The translations under genes were made by a program, and so were the position numbers. The notes under the pieces were generated by a model, which saw only the letters and a list, made by a program, of their open reading frames with translations, was not told the DNA's origin and ran no database searches. From DASXKD01 sp963734725 (GTDB lineage Bacteria > Actinomycetota > Actinomycetes > Streptosporangiales > Streptosporangiaceae), in NCBI GenBank assembly GCA_963734725.1, contig CAVTIX010000009.1, positions 310,001 to 374,000 on the forward strand: a stretch of 64,000 nt of DNA, read 5' to 3'. Shown one piece after another: positions 1-9,467 of this stretch. Every line of letters starts with the position of its first letter. The first letter of the stretch is position 1.

Positions 1-2193
1 GAGGAAGCCGAACGTGCCGCCCGGTACCGGTCGCTGGTGGCCACCAAACGGCTGCTAGTGGTGCTGGACAATGCCGTTACCGAAGACCAGGTGCGGCCGC
101 TGCTACCCGGCGGTGGCTCGGTGATGGTGGTAGTGACCAGCCGCGATTCGCTGCCCGGGCTGGTCGCCGTCGACGGCGCACACCGCCTCGATCTTGATCT
201 GTTGCCCCAGGACGAGGCGGTGGCGCTGCTCAGTGCCCTCATAGGCAGGCGCGCCGGCGCCGACCGGGCAGCCACCGAGGCGTTGGCCAGGCTGTGCGCC
301 CGGCTGCCACTGGCGTTGCGGGTGGCCGCCGAGCTGGCCGCCGCCCGCCCGGGGGCGCCGCTGACGGAGCTGGTCGCCGAGCTGGCCAGTGAGAGAACCC
401 GGCTAGAGCTGCTTGATGCCGGCGGCGACGCGCGGGGCGCCGTGGCCAGCGTGTTCTCCTGGTCCTACAACCATCTCCCGGCCGATGCGGCCCAATTGTT
501 CCGGTTGCTGGGCACCCATCCCGGCGCGGACTGGGACTTGTACGCGGCCGCCGCACTCACTGGCAGCACGAGCCTCACCCAGGCACGCCGGACCCTGGTC
601 GGGCTCGCCCGGGCACATCTGGTCCAGCCTGCCGCCGCTGGCCGCTACCAGATGCACGACCTGCTGCGCGCCTACGCTGCCAGCCTGGCGACCACCGGCG
701 ATAGCGACGAGGCCCGTCAGGCGGCGCTGACCCGGTTGTTCGACTACTACTTGGCCACCTGCGCGACCGCGACGGACTGCCTGAGTCCGGGTGACCGCAC
801 GTGGCGGCCAGATCCGCCGCGCACCGCGACACCTACGCCACACCTAAGTGACCCAGCTGCCGCCCAGGCCTGGCTGGACGCCGAATTGCCGGCGCTGGTT
901 AAGGTCGCTGAGTACACCGAGGGCCATGGCTGGCCAGGTCACACCGGCCGCCTGGGCGCCACGCTCCACACCTACGTAAACAGCACCGGGCACTTCATCG
1001 AGGGCATCATCGTCGGCAGGCACGCGCTGGATGCCGCCCGAGGTAGCGGTGACCGTGCCGCACAGGCCGCCGCGCTGAGGAGGCTAGGCAACTACCACTG
1101 CCACCAAGGGCACCTAGAGCAGGGCACCGGCTGCCTACGGGAGGCTATTGCCCTTGCCCGCGACCTCGGTGACCGGTTTGCCCAAGCCCACGCGCACTTT
1201 CACCTGGCAGTAGCGCAGCTTTTTCAGGGACGCTACCAGCACAGCGCCCGCAGCTTCCGCCAGGCTCTCGAGCTGTTTCGCAAGCTGGGCGACCAGCCCG
1301 GTGAGTCCGAAGCCCTAAGTGGCCTGGGCCAAACCTGTCTGTGGCAGGGCCGTTATCAACAGGCCGCCAGCCAGCTGCGACAGGGACTCGCGGTGGCCAG
1401 GCAGGCCGGTCACCGGCACGGTGCGGCCGAAGCGCTGTGCAACCTCGGCGAGGCCTGCTGGTGGCTAGGCGAGTACGAGCAGGCCATCGGCTACGCGCAG
1501 GAGGCCCTCACCACCTCGCGCGAGATTGGCTACCGCGTCGGTGAGGCCGACGCGATGATCACGCTGGGCCGAGTTCGCCACCGGCAGGGCCAGCATGACC
1601 AGGCGCTGACCCTCCAGCGCCAGGCGCTGGCTTTGTACCAAGAGTTTGGCGACCGCCAATTCCAAGCCACGGCAGTCAACGACACTGGGGAAGTCCTGTT
1701 CGCTATCGGCCAGTACACCCAGGCCCGCGACTGTTTCGCCACTGCGCTCGCCCTCGCCCGCCAGTCCGGCAACCCGCGGGAACGGGGCCGCGCCCTCAAC
1801 GAGCTCGGAGAGGTCTGCCACCAGCAAGGGCACCATGACGAGGCCGCCGGATACCACCAAGAAGCGCTTTCTCTCTACGAGGAAATCGGCGACCGCGGCG
1901 GCCAAGCCGAGGCGCTCAATGGTGCCGGGGAAACATTCCTCGCCGCAGGGCGGACCGATCAGGCCCGCGCCTGCCACGCGGCCGCGCTGACCCTGACTCG
2001 CCGGAGCGGCGACCGCTACCAGCAAGCCCGGGCCCACCGCGTCCTGGCCGCCATCTGCCACGCCACCGGTCAGCAGGGCCAAGCACAGCAGCACTGGCAG
2101 CATGCCCTGGACATCTACACCGACCTTGGTGTCCCCGAAGCCGACCGGATGCGCACTACCCGCGCCCCAGCGGGGCAGACCCTTCTCCGGTAA
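1..2193 (+). CDS. AfsR-like NB-ARC/TPR regulator, 5' end outside the window
   Basis: The frame is open from base 1, so the N-terminus lies upstream; 730 residues are visible. They begin inside an NB-ARC ATPase: a Walker B-like LVVLDNA near residue 20, a TSRDSLPGL sensor motif near 50, then a winged-helix part ending in an MHD-like motif (YQMHDLLRAYA) near 217. From about residue 345 to 700 there are about nine 40-residue tetratricopeptide repeats with GD-R spacers (GDRFAQAHAHF, GDQPGESEAL). This is the usual order of the ATPase and sensor part of AfsR/SARP or LuxR-type STAND regulators, which act as cytoplasmic nucleotide-switched transcription factors. Whether the missing N-terminus carries a SARP DNA-binding domain cannot be seen. 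The SARP regulator at 49820 has the same NB-ARC phrases, so the two are paralogous. Confidence 0.9.
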   Translation, partial: EEAERAARYRSLVATKRLLVVLDNAVTEDQVRPLLPGGGSVMVVVTSRDSLPGLVAVDGAHRLDLDLLPQDEAVALLSALIGRRAGADRAATEALARLCARLPLALRVAAELAAARPGAPLTELVAELASERTRLELLDAGGDARGAVASVFSWSYNHLPADAAQLFRLLGTHPGADWDLYAAAALTGSTSLTQARRTLVGLARAHLVQPAAAGRYQMHDLLRAYAASLATTGDSDEARQAALTRLFDYYLATCATATDCLSPGDRTWRPDPPRTATPTPHLSDPAAAQAWLDAELPALVKVAEYTEGHGWPGHTGRLGATLHTYVNSTGHFIEGIIVGRHALDAARGSGDRAAQAAALRRLGNYHCHQGHLEQGTGCLREAIALARDLGDRFAQAHAHFHLAVAQLFQGRYQHSARSFRQALELFRKLGDQPGESEALSGLGQTCLWQGRYQQAASQLRQGLAVARQAGHRHGAAEALCNLGEACWWLGEYEQAIGYAQEALTTSREIGYRVGEADAMITLGRVRHRQGQHDQALTLQRQALALYQEFGDRQFQATAVNDTGEVLFAIGQYTQARDCFATALALARQSGNPRERGRALNELGEVCHQQGHHDEAAGYHQEALSLYEEIGDRGGQAEALNGAGETFLAAGRTDQARACHAAALTLTRRSGDRYQQARAHRVLAAICHATGQQGQAQQHWQHALDIYTDLGVPEADRMRTTRAPAGQTLLR

Positions 2194-2257
2194 CCCAGCG
2201 AATACATAGCGATAGACGCGGTCTGCGCTGATCTAAGGACCGTGATGACCGGCTCGC

Positions 2258-2276
2258 CAGCCAACCCCGCTGGCTG
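2258..2276 (+). terminator. Weak hairpin after the NB-ARC/TPR gene
   Basis: CAGCCA and TGGCTG form 6-bp arms around a 7-base loop, 65 bases after the stop codon. There is no T-run, so termination is an inference from position only. Confidence 0.3.
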
Positions 2277-2341
2277 ACTTCATGCCCACGCCGCAGAACG
2301 CCATCCGCAGGTAATCAGCCTGCGGGTTCCCGAAATGGCTT

Positions 2342-2370
2342 GTAAGCGGCATATAAGCGGCGCGCAGGCG
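2342..2370 (+). promoter_or_regulatory. SARP-type operator, three heptamers (no obvious target gene)
   Basis: Three heptamers at exact 11-bp spacing: GTAAGCG (2342), ATAAGCG (2353) and GCAGGCG (2364). This is the operator geometry of OmpR-like SARP activators. The same motif precedes the genes at 19669 and 24093. Here no -10-like box lies 8 bp downstream and no gene starts nearby; the IS21 element at 2506 may have separated it from its target, or the box is a relic. The rest of 2194-2505 shows nothing else. Confidence 0.5.
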
Positions 2371-2636
2371 TGTCGTGCGCCTCGGCGGGTAACTGCAGCG
2401 CAACCTAGCCCTACACCGACAGCTCCGTCCACGAGCAGGCGTTCATGGGCAACAAGGCATTGCCAGCTGAGTGTGATCACCTGAACTGGCCCCGGTTTGG
2501 CCTTCTGTCGTCGCGAAATTTCGGCCCCGGGGTGGTGATATCGCCTGGCGGGGGTGGGCCGGCGTGTCGTCGCGAATGTTGGCCCCACCCCTGGATCTGA
2601 TCTTTTGCGTCGGTTCGACTGGCGCGGAGGTCAGGG

Positions 2637-4171
2637 ATGGCGAGGTCGCGTGTGGAGCTGTTCGAGCAGATCAGGCGGGACTGGCGGGCTGGGGGATCAT
2701 CGATCCGGGAGCTGGCTGTCCGGCATCATGTGCACCGGCGGACGGTGCGGCAGGCGCTGGCCAGCGCGGTGCCGCCGCCGCGGAAGGCTTATCAGCAGCG
2801 GCCGCGGCCGGCAATCGGCGCCTATACGCAGGTGATCGATGAGTGGCTGGTGGCGGACCGGGATGTACCGCCCAAGCAGCGGCACACCGCGCGGCGGGTC
2901 TGGCAGCGGCTGGTCGCCGAGCATGACGCGAGCGTGGCCGAGGTGACGGTGTCGCGGTATGTCGCCCGCCGCCGCGCCGAGCTGGGCCTGGACAAGGTGC
3001 AGGTCACGGTGCCGCAGGATCACGCGCCAGGCGCGGAGGCCGAGGTGGACTTCGGCGAGTTCCACGCTATGGTCGCCGGGGTCTTGCTGAAGCTGTGGAT
3101 GTTCGTGCTGCGGCTATCGTGCTCAGGCAGGGCCTTCCATGTCGCGTTCGCCACCCAGGCCCAGGAAGCGTTCCTGGAAGGCCACGTGCTGGCGTTCGAG
3201 TACTTCGGCGCGGTGCCAGGCCGGGTCCGGTATGACAACCTCAAGCCTGCTGTGGTGCGGGTGCTGCGCGGCCGGGACCGGGCCGAATCGGAACGGTTCA
3301 TCGCGCTGCGCTCCCATTACGGGTTCGACTCGTTCTTCTGCGTCCCGGGCAGGGACGGCGCGCACGAGAAGGGCGGGGTGGAAGGTGAGATCGGCCGGTT
3401 CCGCCGCCGTCACCTGGTCCCCGTCCCGCCGTGGCGTCGCTGGCGGCGCTGAACCAGCTGATCGCAGCGGCCGGCATGGTCGATGACGGCCGGGTGATCA
3501 CGGGCCGGCCGGTCACGGTCGCTGCGGCGTTCGCCGCCGAGCAGCCTGCCATGCTGCCGCTGCCGGCTGAGCCGTTCGACCCGGCGCGGTTGCTGCAAGC
3601 CCGAGTGGATGCCCGGGCGCGGGTGTGCGTGCGGCAGAACTACTACTCTGTCCCGGCCCGCTATGCCGGCCGGCGGCTGCCGGTGCGGCTGTCCGCCACC
3701 GCGGTCGCAGTGCTCGACGGATCCCGGGTGGTGGCCCGGCACGAGCGCGCAGCCGGGAAATACGCCGAAATCCTGGTCCTGGACCACTACCTGGAAGTCC
3801 TGCGCCACAAGCCCGGCGCGCTGCCCGGGGCCACCGCGCTGGCCCAGGCCCGGGCGGCTGGGACCATCACCGCTGCTCACCAGGGGTACTGGGACGCCGC
3901 CCGCCGGCAGTACGGCGATGCCGCCGGGACCCGGGCGCTGATTGAGGTGCTGCTGGCGCACCGCACCCTGCCCGCTGCAGCCCTCGAGGCCGCTATGACC
4001 AGGGCGATCGAGGCAGGTGTACTGGATGCCCAGGCCGTGATCATCGACGCCCGCCGCCAGGCCGGCAGGCAGGTCGCGCCGGTCATCCCGATCGGTGCCC
4101 TGGCCCGTTACAACCGCCCGGCCCCCACCCTGGACGCCTATGACCAGCTGCTGACCAGGACCATCCCATGA
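2637..4171 (+). pseudogene. istA: istA transposase of IS21, frameshifted
   Basis: The first part (2637-3452) has an N-terminal helix-turn-helix (IRELAVRHHVHRRTVRQAL) and an rve integrase core. The DDE residues lie in EAEVDFGEF, VRYDNLK and HEKGGVEGEIGRFRRR. The reading then passes to another frame at about 3420-3432, where VASLAALNQLIAAAG continues a normal IstA C-terminal half to 4171. An intact IstA would read through HLVPVP into ASLAALN, so a one-base indel in the GC run breaks it. Cut-and-paste transposase needing the IstB ATPase. ATG overlap with istB at 4168. Confidence 0.85.
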
Positions 4172-4948
4172 CCGCCGTGTCCGACACCGCCGCCCAGGCC
4201 GCCATCGGCGCTGCGGCCCGCGAGCTGAAGCCTGCCCACCGTCCGCGACCAGGCCGCCCGGCTGGCCGAGATCGCCGCCCGGGAACACGCCACCTACCTG
4301 GCCTACCTCGCCGAATCCTCGCGGCCGAGCTCGACGACCGCTCCGCCCGGCGCCGCGCCCGCCGCATCGCCGAAGCCCGCTTCCCCCGCCTCAAACGGCT
4401 CGCCGACTTCAACACCGACGCCGTCCCGGCCATCACCCCGGCCCTCCTCGCCCACCTGGCCACCGGCGTCTACCTCGATCACAGGCGAGCCGGTCGTGCT
4501 GCTCGGCGACAGCGGCACCGGCAAGACCCACCTGCTGATCGGCCTCGGCCTGGCCGCCTGCGAGCAAGGCCGCCGGGTCCGCTACGCCACCACCGCCGCC
4601 CTGGTCAACGAGCTCGTCGAAGCCGCCGACCAGCGCGCGCTGTCCCGCGTGGTCGGCCGCTACGGCCGCCTGGACCTCCTGCTGCTCGACGAGCTCGGCT
4701 ACGTCCAGGTCGACCCCCGCGGCGCCGAGCTGCTGTTCCAGATCATCACCGAGCGGGAGGAACGAGCCTCCATCGCGATCGGGACCAACCTGCCATTCAG
4801 CGAATGGGGCACCGTCTTCCCCGACCCCCGCCTCGTCGCCGCGATCGTCGACCGGGTCACCTTCAACGCGCACATCCTCGAGACCGGCACCCAGTCCTAC
4901 CGGCTACGCACCAGCAAGACCACCAGCCGCAGCACAAAGCCCAGCTAA
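4168..4948 (+). pseudogene. istB: istB transposition helper ATPase, several frameshifts
   Basis: IstB is the AAA+ helper of IS21 transposition. Its pieces lie in three frames: MTAVSDTAAQAAIGAAAREL from 4168, then LPTVRDQAARLAEIAARE, then ILAAELDDRSARRRARRIAE through LATGVYLD near 4480. From about 4490 the ATPase core follows, with Walker A GDSGTGKTHL, Walker B LLLLDELGY and the sensor GTNLPFSEW, up to 4948. At least three indels separate the pieces, so no full-length protein can be made. Overlaps the istA stop, as is normal in the family. Confidence 0.85.
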
Positions 4949-5124
4949 ACCCCAAGACCGGGGCCGAAATTCACGCGCCGATCAGCGGGGCCAAATGACT
5001 TGACGACACTCAGCCAGCACCGGAGCAAGCCAACAGCCGCCAGCCAGTAACACCGACCACACCAGGTCGGCCCACTTCAGGGCGGTGAAGCTGAGGGCGG
5101 GTCCGTCAACTTAACGGCTGTGTC

Positions 5125-6126
5125 TCACTCCGGATAGTGGCTGACAGGAATGAGCGGGGGATCGAGCAGGCGCAACGTGTGCGCGTCGGCGTCGAGCTCG
5201 GCCGCCACGCCGATCGGGAAGGTCTGGAAGTGACCGCCGTGACCAACGTTCGCCCAGGCGATCAGCGGCGCGTGCAGATCAGCGAGTCGCTCGGCGAGAA
5301 TAGCCTCGATCTTGGCAGGTTCGCCGCAGCCGGTGAAAGTCCCACCGACGACCCCGGCGACCCCATCCAGATAGCCTGAGCGGCGGAGTTGCGTGAGCAT
5401 CCGGTCAACGCGGTAATCCTCCTCGCTCTCGTCCTCGATCAATAGGATCCCGCCGCCAGCAGGCAGAGACGTGTCAGTGGCCAGGGACGAGGTCAGCAGA
5501 GTCAGGTTGCCGCCGAGGGTGACCCCGCGGCCGGTGCCGCCGACAAGCGTCACCGCACCCGAAAAGCGGATCGTCATCGCGTGCTCGGGGCGCATGAGCG
5601 CGCGGACCAGTGAGCCGAACGAGTAGTGGGCCGTGACTCCCGCAGACGTGACCATCGGGCTGTGCAGGGAGGCCCAGCCGAGCTTGGCCGCGGCGGCCTC
5701 CAGGATGGCGGTCACGTCGGAGTAGCCGGCCAGCACCTTCGGCCGCAACCCGGTCAGGCCATCCCAGTCCATGGCTGTCAGCGTGCGCTGGGAGCCGTAG
5801 CCGCCGCAGGCGAAGACGATCCCGGCGATGGACGGGTCAGCCAATGCTGAGCGCAGGTCACGTGCCCGCAGCTGGTCGTCGCCGGCCAGGTAGTGGCGCA
5901 TGCTGCCGCCGTCCTCGGCGCTCGGGTAAACCACCGGCTCGAGGCCGGCGAACTGCAGCGCTTCCAGGCCGATCCGCAGGTCTGCCTGGTCTGCTGGGCT
6001 GCTCGCGGACAGGATGGCTACTCGGTCGCCGGGCCGCAGCGCCGACGGCCGGGCCAGTGACTGTGGCCGCTCCAGCTGGCCGGATCGGGCGGTGGAACGG
6101 CGCGGTGTGGCGGAGTCTGCGGGCAT
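5125..6126 (-). CDS. LD-carboxypeptidase, peptidase family S66 (LdcA/MccF-like)
   Basis: The 333-residue product has the length of S66 serine peptidases. These cytoplasmic enzymes remove the D-amino acid from murein tetrapeptides or cleave microcin C-like peptide conjugates. The Ser-Glu-His catalytic signature is visible: nucleophile in LAGYSDVTA, Glu in LLIEDESEEDYR, His in VGHGGHFQTFPIG. The N-terminal LRPGDRVAILSASSPAD is the typical family start. It is the last gene of a minus-strand run (binding protein, permeases, ATPase, small protein, peptidase), 10 bp after the preceding stop. This context supports a role in hydrolysing imported murein peptides, like YkfA of the Bacillus dpp-ykf operon. 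The Ala/Ser-rich first 25 residues are not conserved, so the start could lie slightly later. Confidence 0.88.
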   Translation of the reverse strand: MPADSATPRRSTARSGQLERPQSLARPSALRPGDRVAILSASSPADQADLRIGLEALQFAGLEPVVYPSAEDGGSMRHYLAGDDQLRARDLRSALADPSIAGIVFACGGYGSQRTLTAMDWDGLTGLRPKVLAGYSDVTAILEAAAAKLGWASLHSPMVTSAGVTAHYSFGSLVRALMRPEHAMTIRFSGAVTLVGGTGRGVTLGGNLTLLTSSLATDTSLPAGGGILLIEDESEEDYRVDRMLTQLRRSGYLDGVAGVVGGTFTGCGEPAKIEAILAERLADLHAPLIAWANVGHGGHFQTFPIGVAAELDADAHTLRLLDPPLIPVSHYPE

Positions 6127-6136
6127 GGGTGGTCAG

Positions 6137-6439
6137 TCACCTCTCAGCGGGCAGCACGTCATGCGGTCGGAGCCGGCCACTCAGCCAGCCCGGGCGTACC
6201 GGAACGGGGCCTGGCCCTGGCCACCAGCGTGCGAAGACGATCGCGCCGAGACGACCCAGGAACTCCTCACCTTCCGACAGCGCCGCGCGGGGACGCAGGA
6301 GAGCCACAACACCCGAGCCGCCGGTCAGGTCACCGGGCCGTGTGCTGACCGCGGCGTCCAGATCCACAAGGCCCAGCCGGGACTGCCGCATCACCTCCGC
6401 GTAGAGCGCCACCTTGACGGTACTCAGGACGTCCAGCAT
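6137..6439 (-). CDS. Small protein of unknown function in the peptide-transport operon
   Basis: A 100-residue frame whose ATG overlaps the TGA of the ATPase gene as TGATG, a sign of translational coupling, and which stops 10 bp before the peptidase gene. The N-terminal half (LSTVKVALYAEVMRQSRLG) looks like a folded, partly helical segment. The C-terminal third is rich in Pro, Gly and Arg. I do not recognise a family. It could also be the truncated start of a longer enzyme. Confidence 0.5.
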   Translation of the reverse strand: MLDVLSTVKVALYAEVMRQSRLGLVDLDAAVSTRPGDLTGGSGVVALLRPRAALSEGEEFLGRLGAIVFARWWPGPGPVPVRPGWLSGRLRPHDVLPAER

Positions 6440-8562
6440 CAATGCGCTCCTTGGGGGGATGGCAGTCCCGGTTCGGTGACCGGGGGCTGACGGGGTGCCG
6501 CAAGGTGGCAGGCGACCAGGTTGGCTCCCGCGCCTTCCCCGGCGAGGGCGGGGAGCACGGGCACGGGCTTGCCGCGGCACAGGTCAGCTCTCGCATCGCC
6601 GGCGGGCAAGGCGGCCAGCCGCGGGCAGCGCGGGTGGAACCGGCATCCGGACGGGATCGCGGTTGGATCGGGCGGCTCGCCGGTCAGCACTTGTCCGGGG
6701 CTGTCGCCGCCGCCGCCCGGGAGCACCGAGATGAGCGCTTGGGTGTAGGGGTGGCGCGGCTGGAGCAGGACCTCGTTTACCGGTCCGGCCTCGACGATCC
6801 GGCCCAGGTACATGACGGCCACCTGGTCGGCGATGTTCCAGGCCACGCCGAGGTCGTGGCTGACGATGAGAGCGGCCAGGGATAGCTGGTCGCGCAGCGT
6901 GAGTATCAGCTTGAGTATCTCGCCCCGCACCGATGCGTCGAGCGAGGACACCGGCTCGTCGGCGACGACCACCGACGGGCCGAGCGCGAGCGCACCCGCG
7001 ATCACCACGCGCTGCTGCTGGCCGCCAGACAACTCGTGGGGGTAACGCCCGATGAACTGCGCTGGCGGGCGGAGACCCGCGCGGGCGAGCGCATCGTGAA
7101 CACGGTCGGCCAGGCCCACTCGCATCCCGTGCAGCCGGGGTCCCTCGGCCACCGCGTCGAAGACATTCTGCCGGGGGTTCAGCGCGCCGGCTGGATCTTG
7201 CAGGACGAGTTGCACGTGACGGCGGTGCTCCCGCAGGGCGGCGCTGGAGTACCGCAATGTGGTGTCCTCGTACCGGACCTCGCCGCCCGTCGGCTGCACC
7301 AGGCCAACCAGGGCGCGCGCCAGCGTGGACTTGCCGCAGCCGGACTCGCCGATGAGCGCGAGGATCTCGCCTCGCCCGATCGACAGGTTGACGTCGTCGA
7401 CCGCGCGGGCCGGGCCGCGGCCGTGCCGGGCGGGGAAGGTCACCCGGAGGCCGCGCGCCTCCAGCACCGGGCCGGGCTCAGGCGCGCGGCCGCTGCCCGG
7501 GCCGGAACCCTGCGGCGTGGCCGGCGCGGGCGGGCTGACCTGTCGTGCCGGTTTGGCTGCGGTCCCGCCGCCCGGCGCGGAGGCGTATTCGTCCAGGACT
7601 TTGATGCAGGCCGATTCGCGCTGTGCCCCGGCGGGCCACAGTTCGACCTCGCGGGTCAGGCAGTCCGGGATCGCCTCGGGACATCGCGGCGCGAACGGGC
7701 ACCCGGCGAGGTCGCTGCCCAGATCCGGCGGTTCTCCGGGGAGCCCGGCCGGGGCGAGCCGTGAGGCGGGGTCGCCGGTGCGCGGAAAAGCTTGGGACAA
7801 GATCCTGGTGTAGGGATGGCGGGGTTCGCTGAGTACCTGGCGGGAGGGCCCGACCTCCACCATCCGGCCCGCGTACATGATCGCTAGGCGGTCACAGGTT
7901 TCCCCGAGCACAGACAGGTCGTGGCTGATCACGATCATGCTGATCTGGCGCTCCCGGACCAGCCCGGTCAGCAGGGCCAGGATCTGTGCCTGCACGATGA
8001 CGTCCAGCGCCGTGGTCGGCTCGTCGGCAATGATCAGGTCGGGCCGACAGGCCAGCGCCATGGCGATCATGACGCGCTGGCGCTGGCCGCCGGAGAGCTC
8101 ATGGGGATAGCTGGCCTGCCTGCGGGCGGGCACGCCGACGCTGTCGAGTAGTTGCCCGGCCCGGGTCTCGGCTTCCCGCCTGCTGGCCTTCTCATGCAGC
8201 AGGATCGGCTCGCGGATCTGCTCACCTATGGTGCGGACCGGGTTGAGCGCGCTCATCGCGCCCTGGAATACCACCGACGCCCCGGCCCACCGCACCGCCC
8301 GCAGTTTCTGCCAGCCCAGGCCGATGATGTCCTCGCCCTTGAACTGGATCTGCCCGCTCAGGGCCGCGGTCCTGGGCAGCAGCCGCAGCAGGCTGAGCGC
8401 CACCGTGGTCTTGCCGCAGCCGGACTCACCGGCCATGCCCATCGTCTGCCCGGCGGGCAGGGCGAAGCTGACGCCGCGCACCGCGCGCACGGCCTCCCCG
8501 CCGGAACCGTAGGTCACGGCGAGATTGCGTACCTCAAGCAGCGGCGGAGCTGTCTGCGCCAT
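6439..8562 (-). CDS. Peptide ABC transporter, two ATP-binding domains fused (DppD-DppF type)
   Basis: One 707-residue protein holds both ATPases of a dipeptide/oligopeptide importer. The first has Walker A GESGCGKTTV, signature LSGGQRQRV and Walker B LIIADEPTTALD. The second has GESGCGKSTL, LSGGQQQRV and VVVADEPVSSLD. Each domain is followed by the oligopeptide-type C-terminal Cys motif (CPFAPRCPEAIPDC and CRFHPRCPRLAAL), which in DppD/DppF homologues forms a metal-binding site. The start at MAQTAPPLLEV is chosen because its ATG overlaps the permease stop as TGATG. Cytoplasmic, associated with the two permeases encoded upstream. Fusion of the two ATPases is common in actinomycete peptide transporters. 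Confidence 0.92.
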   Translation of the reverse strand: MAQTAPPLLEVRNLAVTYGSGGEAVRAVRGVSFALPAGQTMGMAGESGCGKTTVALSLLRLLPRTAALSGQIQFKGEDIIGLGWQKLRAVRWAGASVVFQGAMSALNPVRTIGEQIREPILLHEKASRREAETRAGQLLDSVGVPARRQASYPHELSGGQRQRVMIAMALACRPDLIIADEPTTALDVIVQAQILALLTGLVRERQISMIVISHDLSVLGETCDRLAIMYAGRMVEVGPSRQVLSEPRHPYTRILSQAFPRTGDPASRLAPAGLPGEPPDLGSDLAGCPFAPRCPEAIPDCLTREVELWPAGAQRESACIKVLDEYASAPGGGTAAKPARQVSPPAPATPQGSGPGSGRAPEPGPVLEARGLRVTFPARHGRGPARAVDDVNLSIGRGEILALIGESGCGKSTLARALVGLVQPTGGEVRYEDTTLRYSSAALREHRRHVQLVLQDPAGALNPRQNVFDAVAEGPRLHGMRVGLADRVHDALARAGLRPPAQFIGRYPHELSGGQQQRVVIAGALALGPSVVVADEPVSSLDASVRGEILKLILTLRDQLSLAALIVSHDLGVAWNIADQVAVMYLGRIVEAGPVNEVLLQPRHPYTQALISVLPGGGGDSPGQVLTGEPPDPTAIPSGCRFHPRCPRLAALPAGDARADLCRGKPVPVLPALAGEGAGANLVACHLAAPRQPPVTEPGLPSPQGAH

Positions 8563-9467
8563 CAGATCTTCGCCGTCATCCGGGGATTGAGGATGTTCTC
8601 CACCGCGCGCCCGACCAAGGTGAACCCGAGGACCACGATAAGGATGGCCACGCCTGGAGGCAGGATGTACCACCATGCACCTGCGCTGACCGCCCCCTGG
8701 TTGAACGCCTGGTTGATCATGGAACCCCAGGACACGTCGGTCGGGTTCCCCAGCCCGAGGAACGTCAGCGTGGTCTCGGACAGGATCGCGCCGGCGATGG
8801 TGAGTGTTCCGGAAACCAGGATGAACGGGGCCACATTGGGCAGCACCTGGCGCGCCATGAGCTGGCCGTCCCGGGCGCCGAGGGCCTTAGCGCGCTCGAT
8901 GAAGGGCCGCGCCTCCACGGCCAGGGTCTGGGCCCGGATCAGCCGGGCGGTGCCCGACCAGGAGGTGACCGCGATCGCGATCGTGATTGACGCGTCGCCC
9001 TGGCCGAGCACCGCGGCGAGTGCGATGGCCAGCGGGAGGGCCGGCAGGGCGATGAACCAGTCGGTGACCGCCATCAGTATCCGGGACGGGGTCCCTCCGT
9101 AGTGGCCGGCCAGCAGCCCGATGACGCTGCCCACGATCATCGTCAACACAGTAGCGATCACGCCGATCGCCAGCGACGGCCTGGTGCCCCAGACCAGTAG
9201 GGTCAGGATTGACCGGCCCGCGTAGTCGGTGCCGAGTGGGAACTGTGCCGAGGGCGGAGAGAGCGGTGCTCCGGGCGCGTTGATCACGTCCAGGTCGCTC
9301 GGGTGGATGAACAGCGGCGCGGCGAGCGCGAGCGCGGTGACCGCGACAAGGATCCCCAGCCCGGCCATGGCGGTCGGCATGCGAGCGAACTGGCGGGCGA
9401 ACCTGCGCAACGCCAGCAGCCGCGGCGGCGCGGCGGCCGCGGCGGGCACGTGGCTGGTCGTGGTCAC
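8562..9467 (-). CDS. Peptide ABC transporter permease, DppC type
   Basis: 301 residues starting at a GTG that overlaps the upstream permease stop by 4 bases (GTGA). The N-terminal membrane segment (GLGILVAVTALALAAPLF) is followed by the DppC-typical PLGTDYAGRSILTLLVWG. The binding-protein-dependent transport fold then follows, with the ATPase-contacting EAA loop in ERAKALGARDGQLMARQVLPN and later membrane segments up to GVAILIVVLGFTLVG. Forms the membrane channel with the DppB-type partner and is fed by the binding protein at 10535. Confidence 0.9.
   Translation of the reverse strand: MTTTSHVPAAAAAPPRLLALRRFARQFARMPTAMAGLGILVAVTALALAAPLFIHPSDLDVINAPGAPLSPPSAQFPLGTDYAGRSILTLLVWGTRPSLAIGVIATVLTMIVGSVIGLLAGHYGGTPSRILMAVTDWFIALPALPLAIALAAVLGQGDASITIAIAVTSWSGTARLIRAQTLAVEARPFIERAKALGARDGQLMARQVLPNVAPFILVSGTLTIAGAILSETTLTFLGLGNPTDVSWGSMINQAFNQGAVSAGAWWYILPPGVAILIVVLGFTLVGRAVENILNPRMTAKI

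Larger units (their letters stand above)
2506..5008 (+). mobile_element. IS21-family insertion sequence, decayed
   Basis: The element is about 2.5 kb and has the istA-istB gene pair. The left end holds two related terminal repeats, TGTCGTCGCGAAATTTCGGC (from 2506) and TGTCGTCGCGAATGTTGGCC (from 2565). The right end carries inverted counterparts: TGTCGTCAAGTCATTTGGCC read on the minus strand from 5008, and a second, shorter match around 4961-4984. Repeated terminal motifs ending in TG...CA are typical of the IS21 family. The flanking bases do not show a clear target duplication, and both genes are frameshifted, so the copy is probably immobile. Confidence 0.8.
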
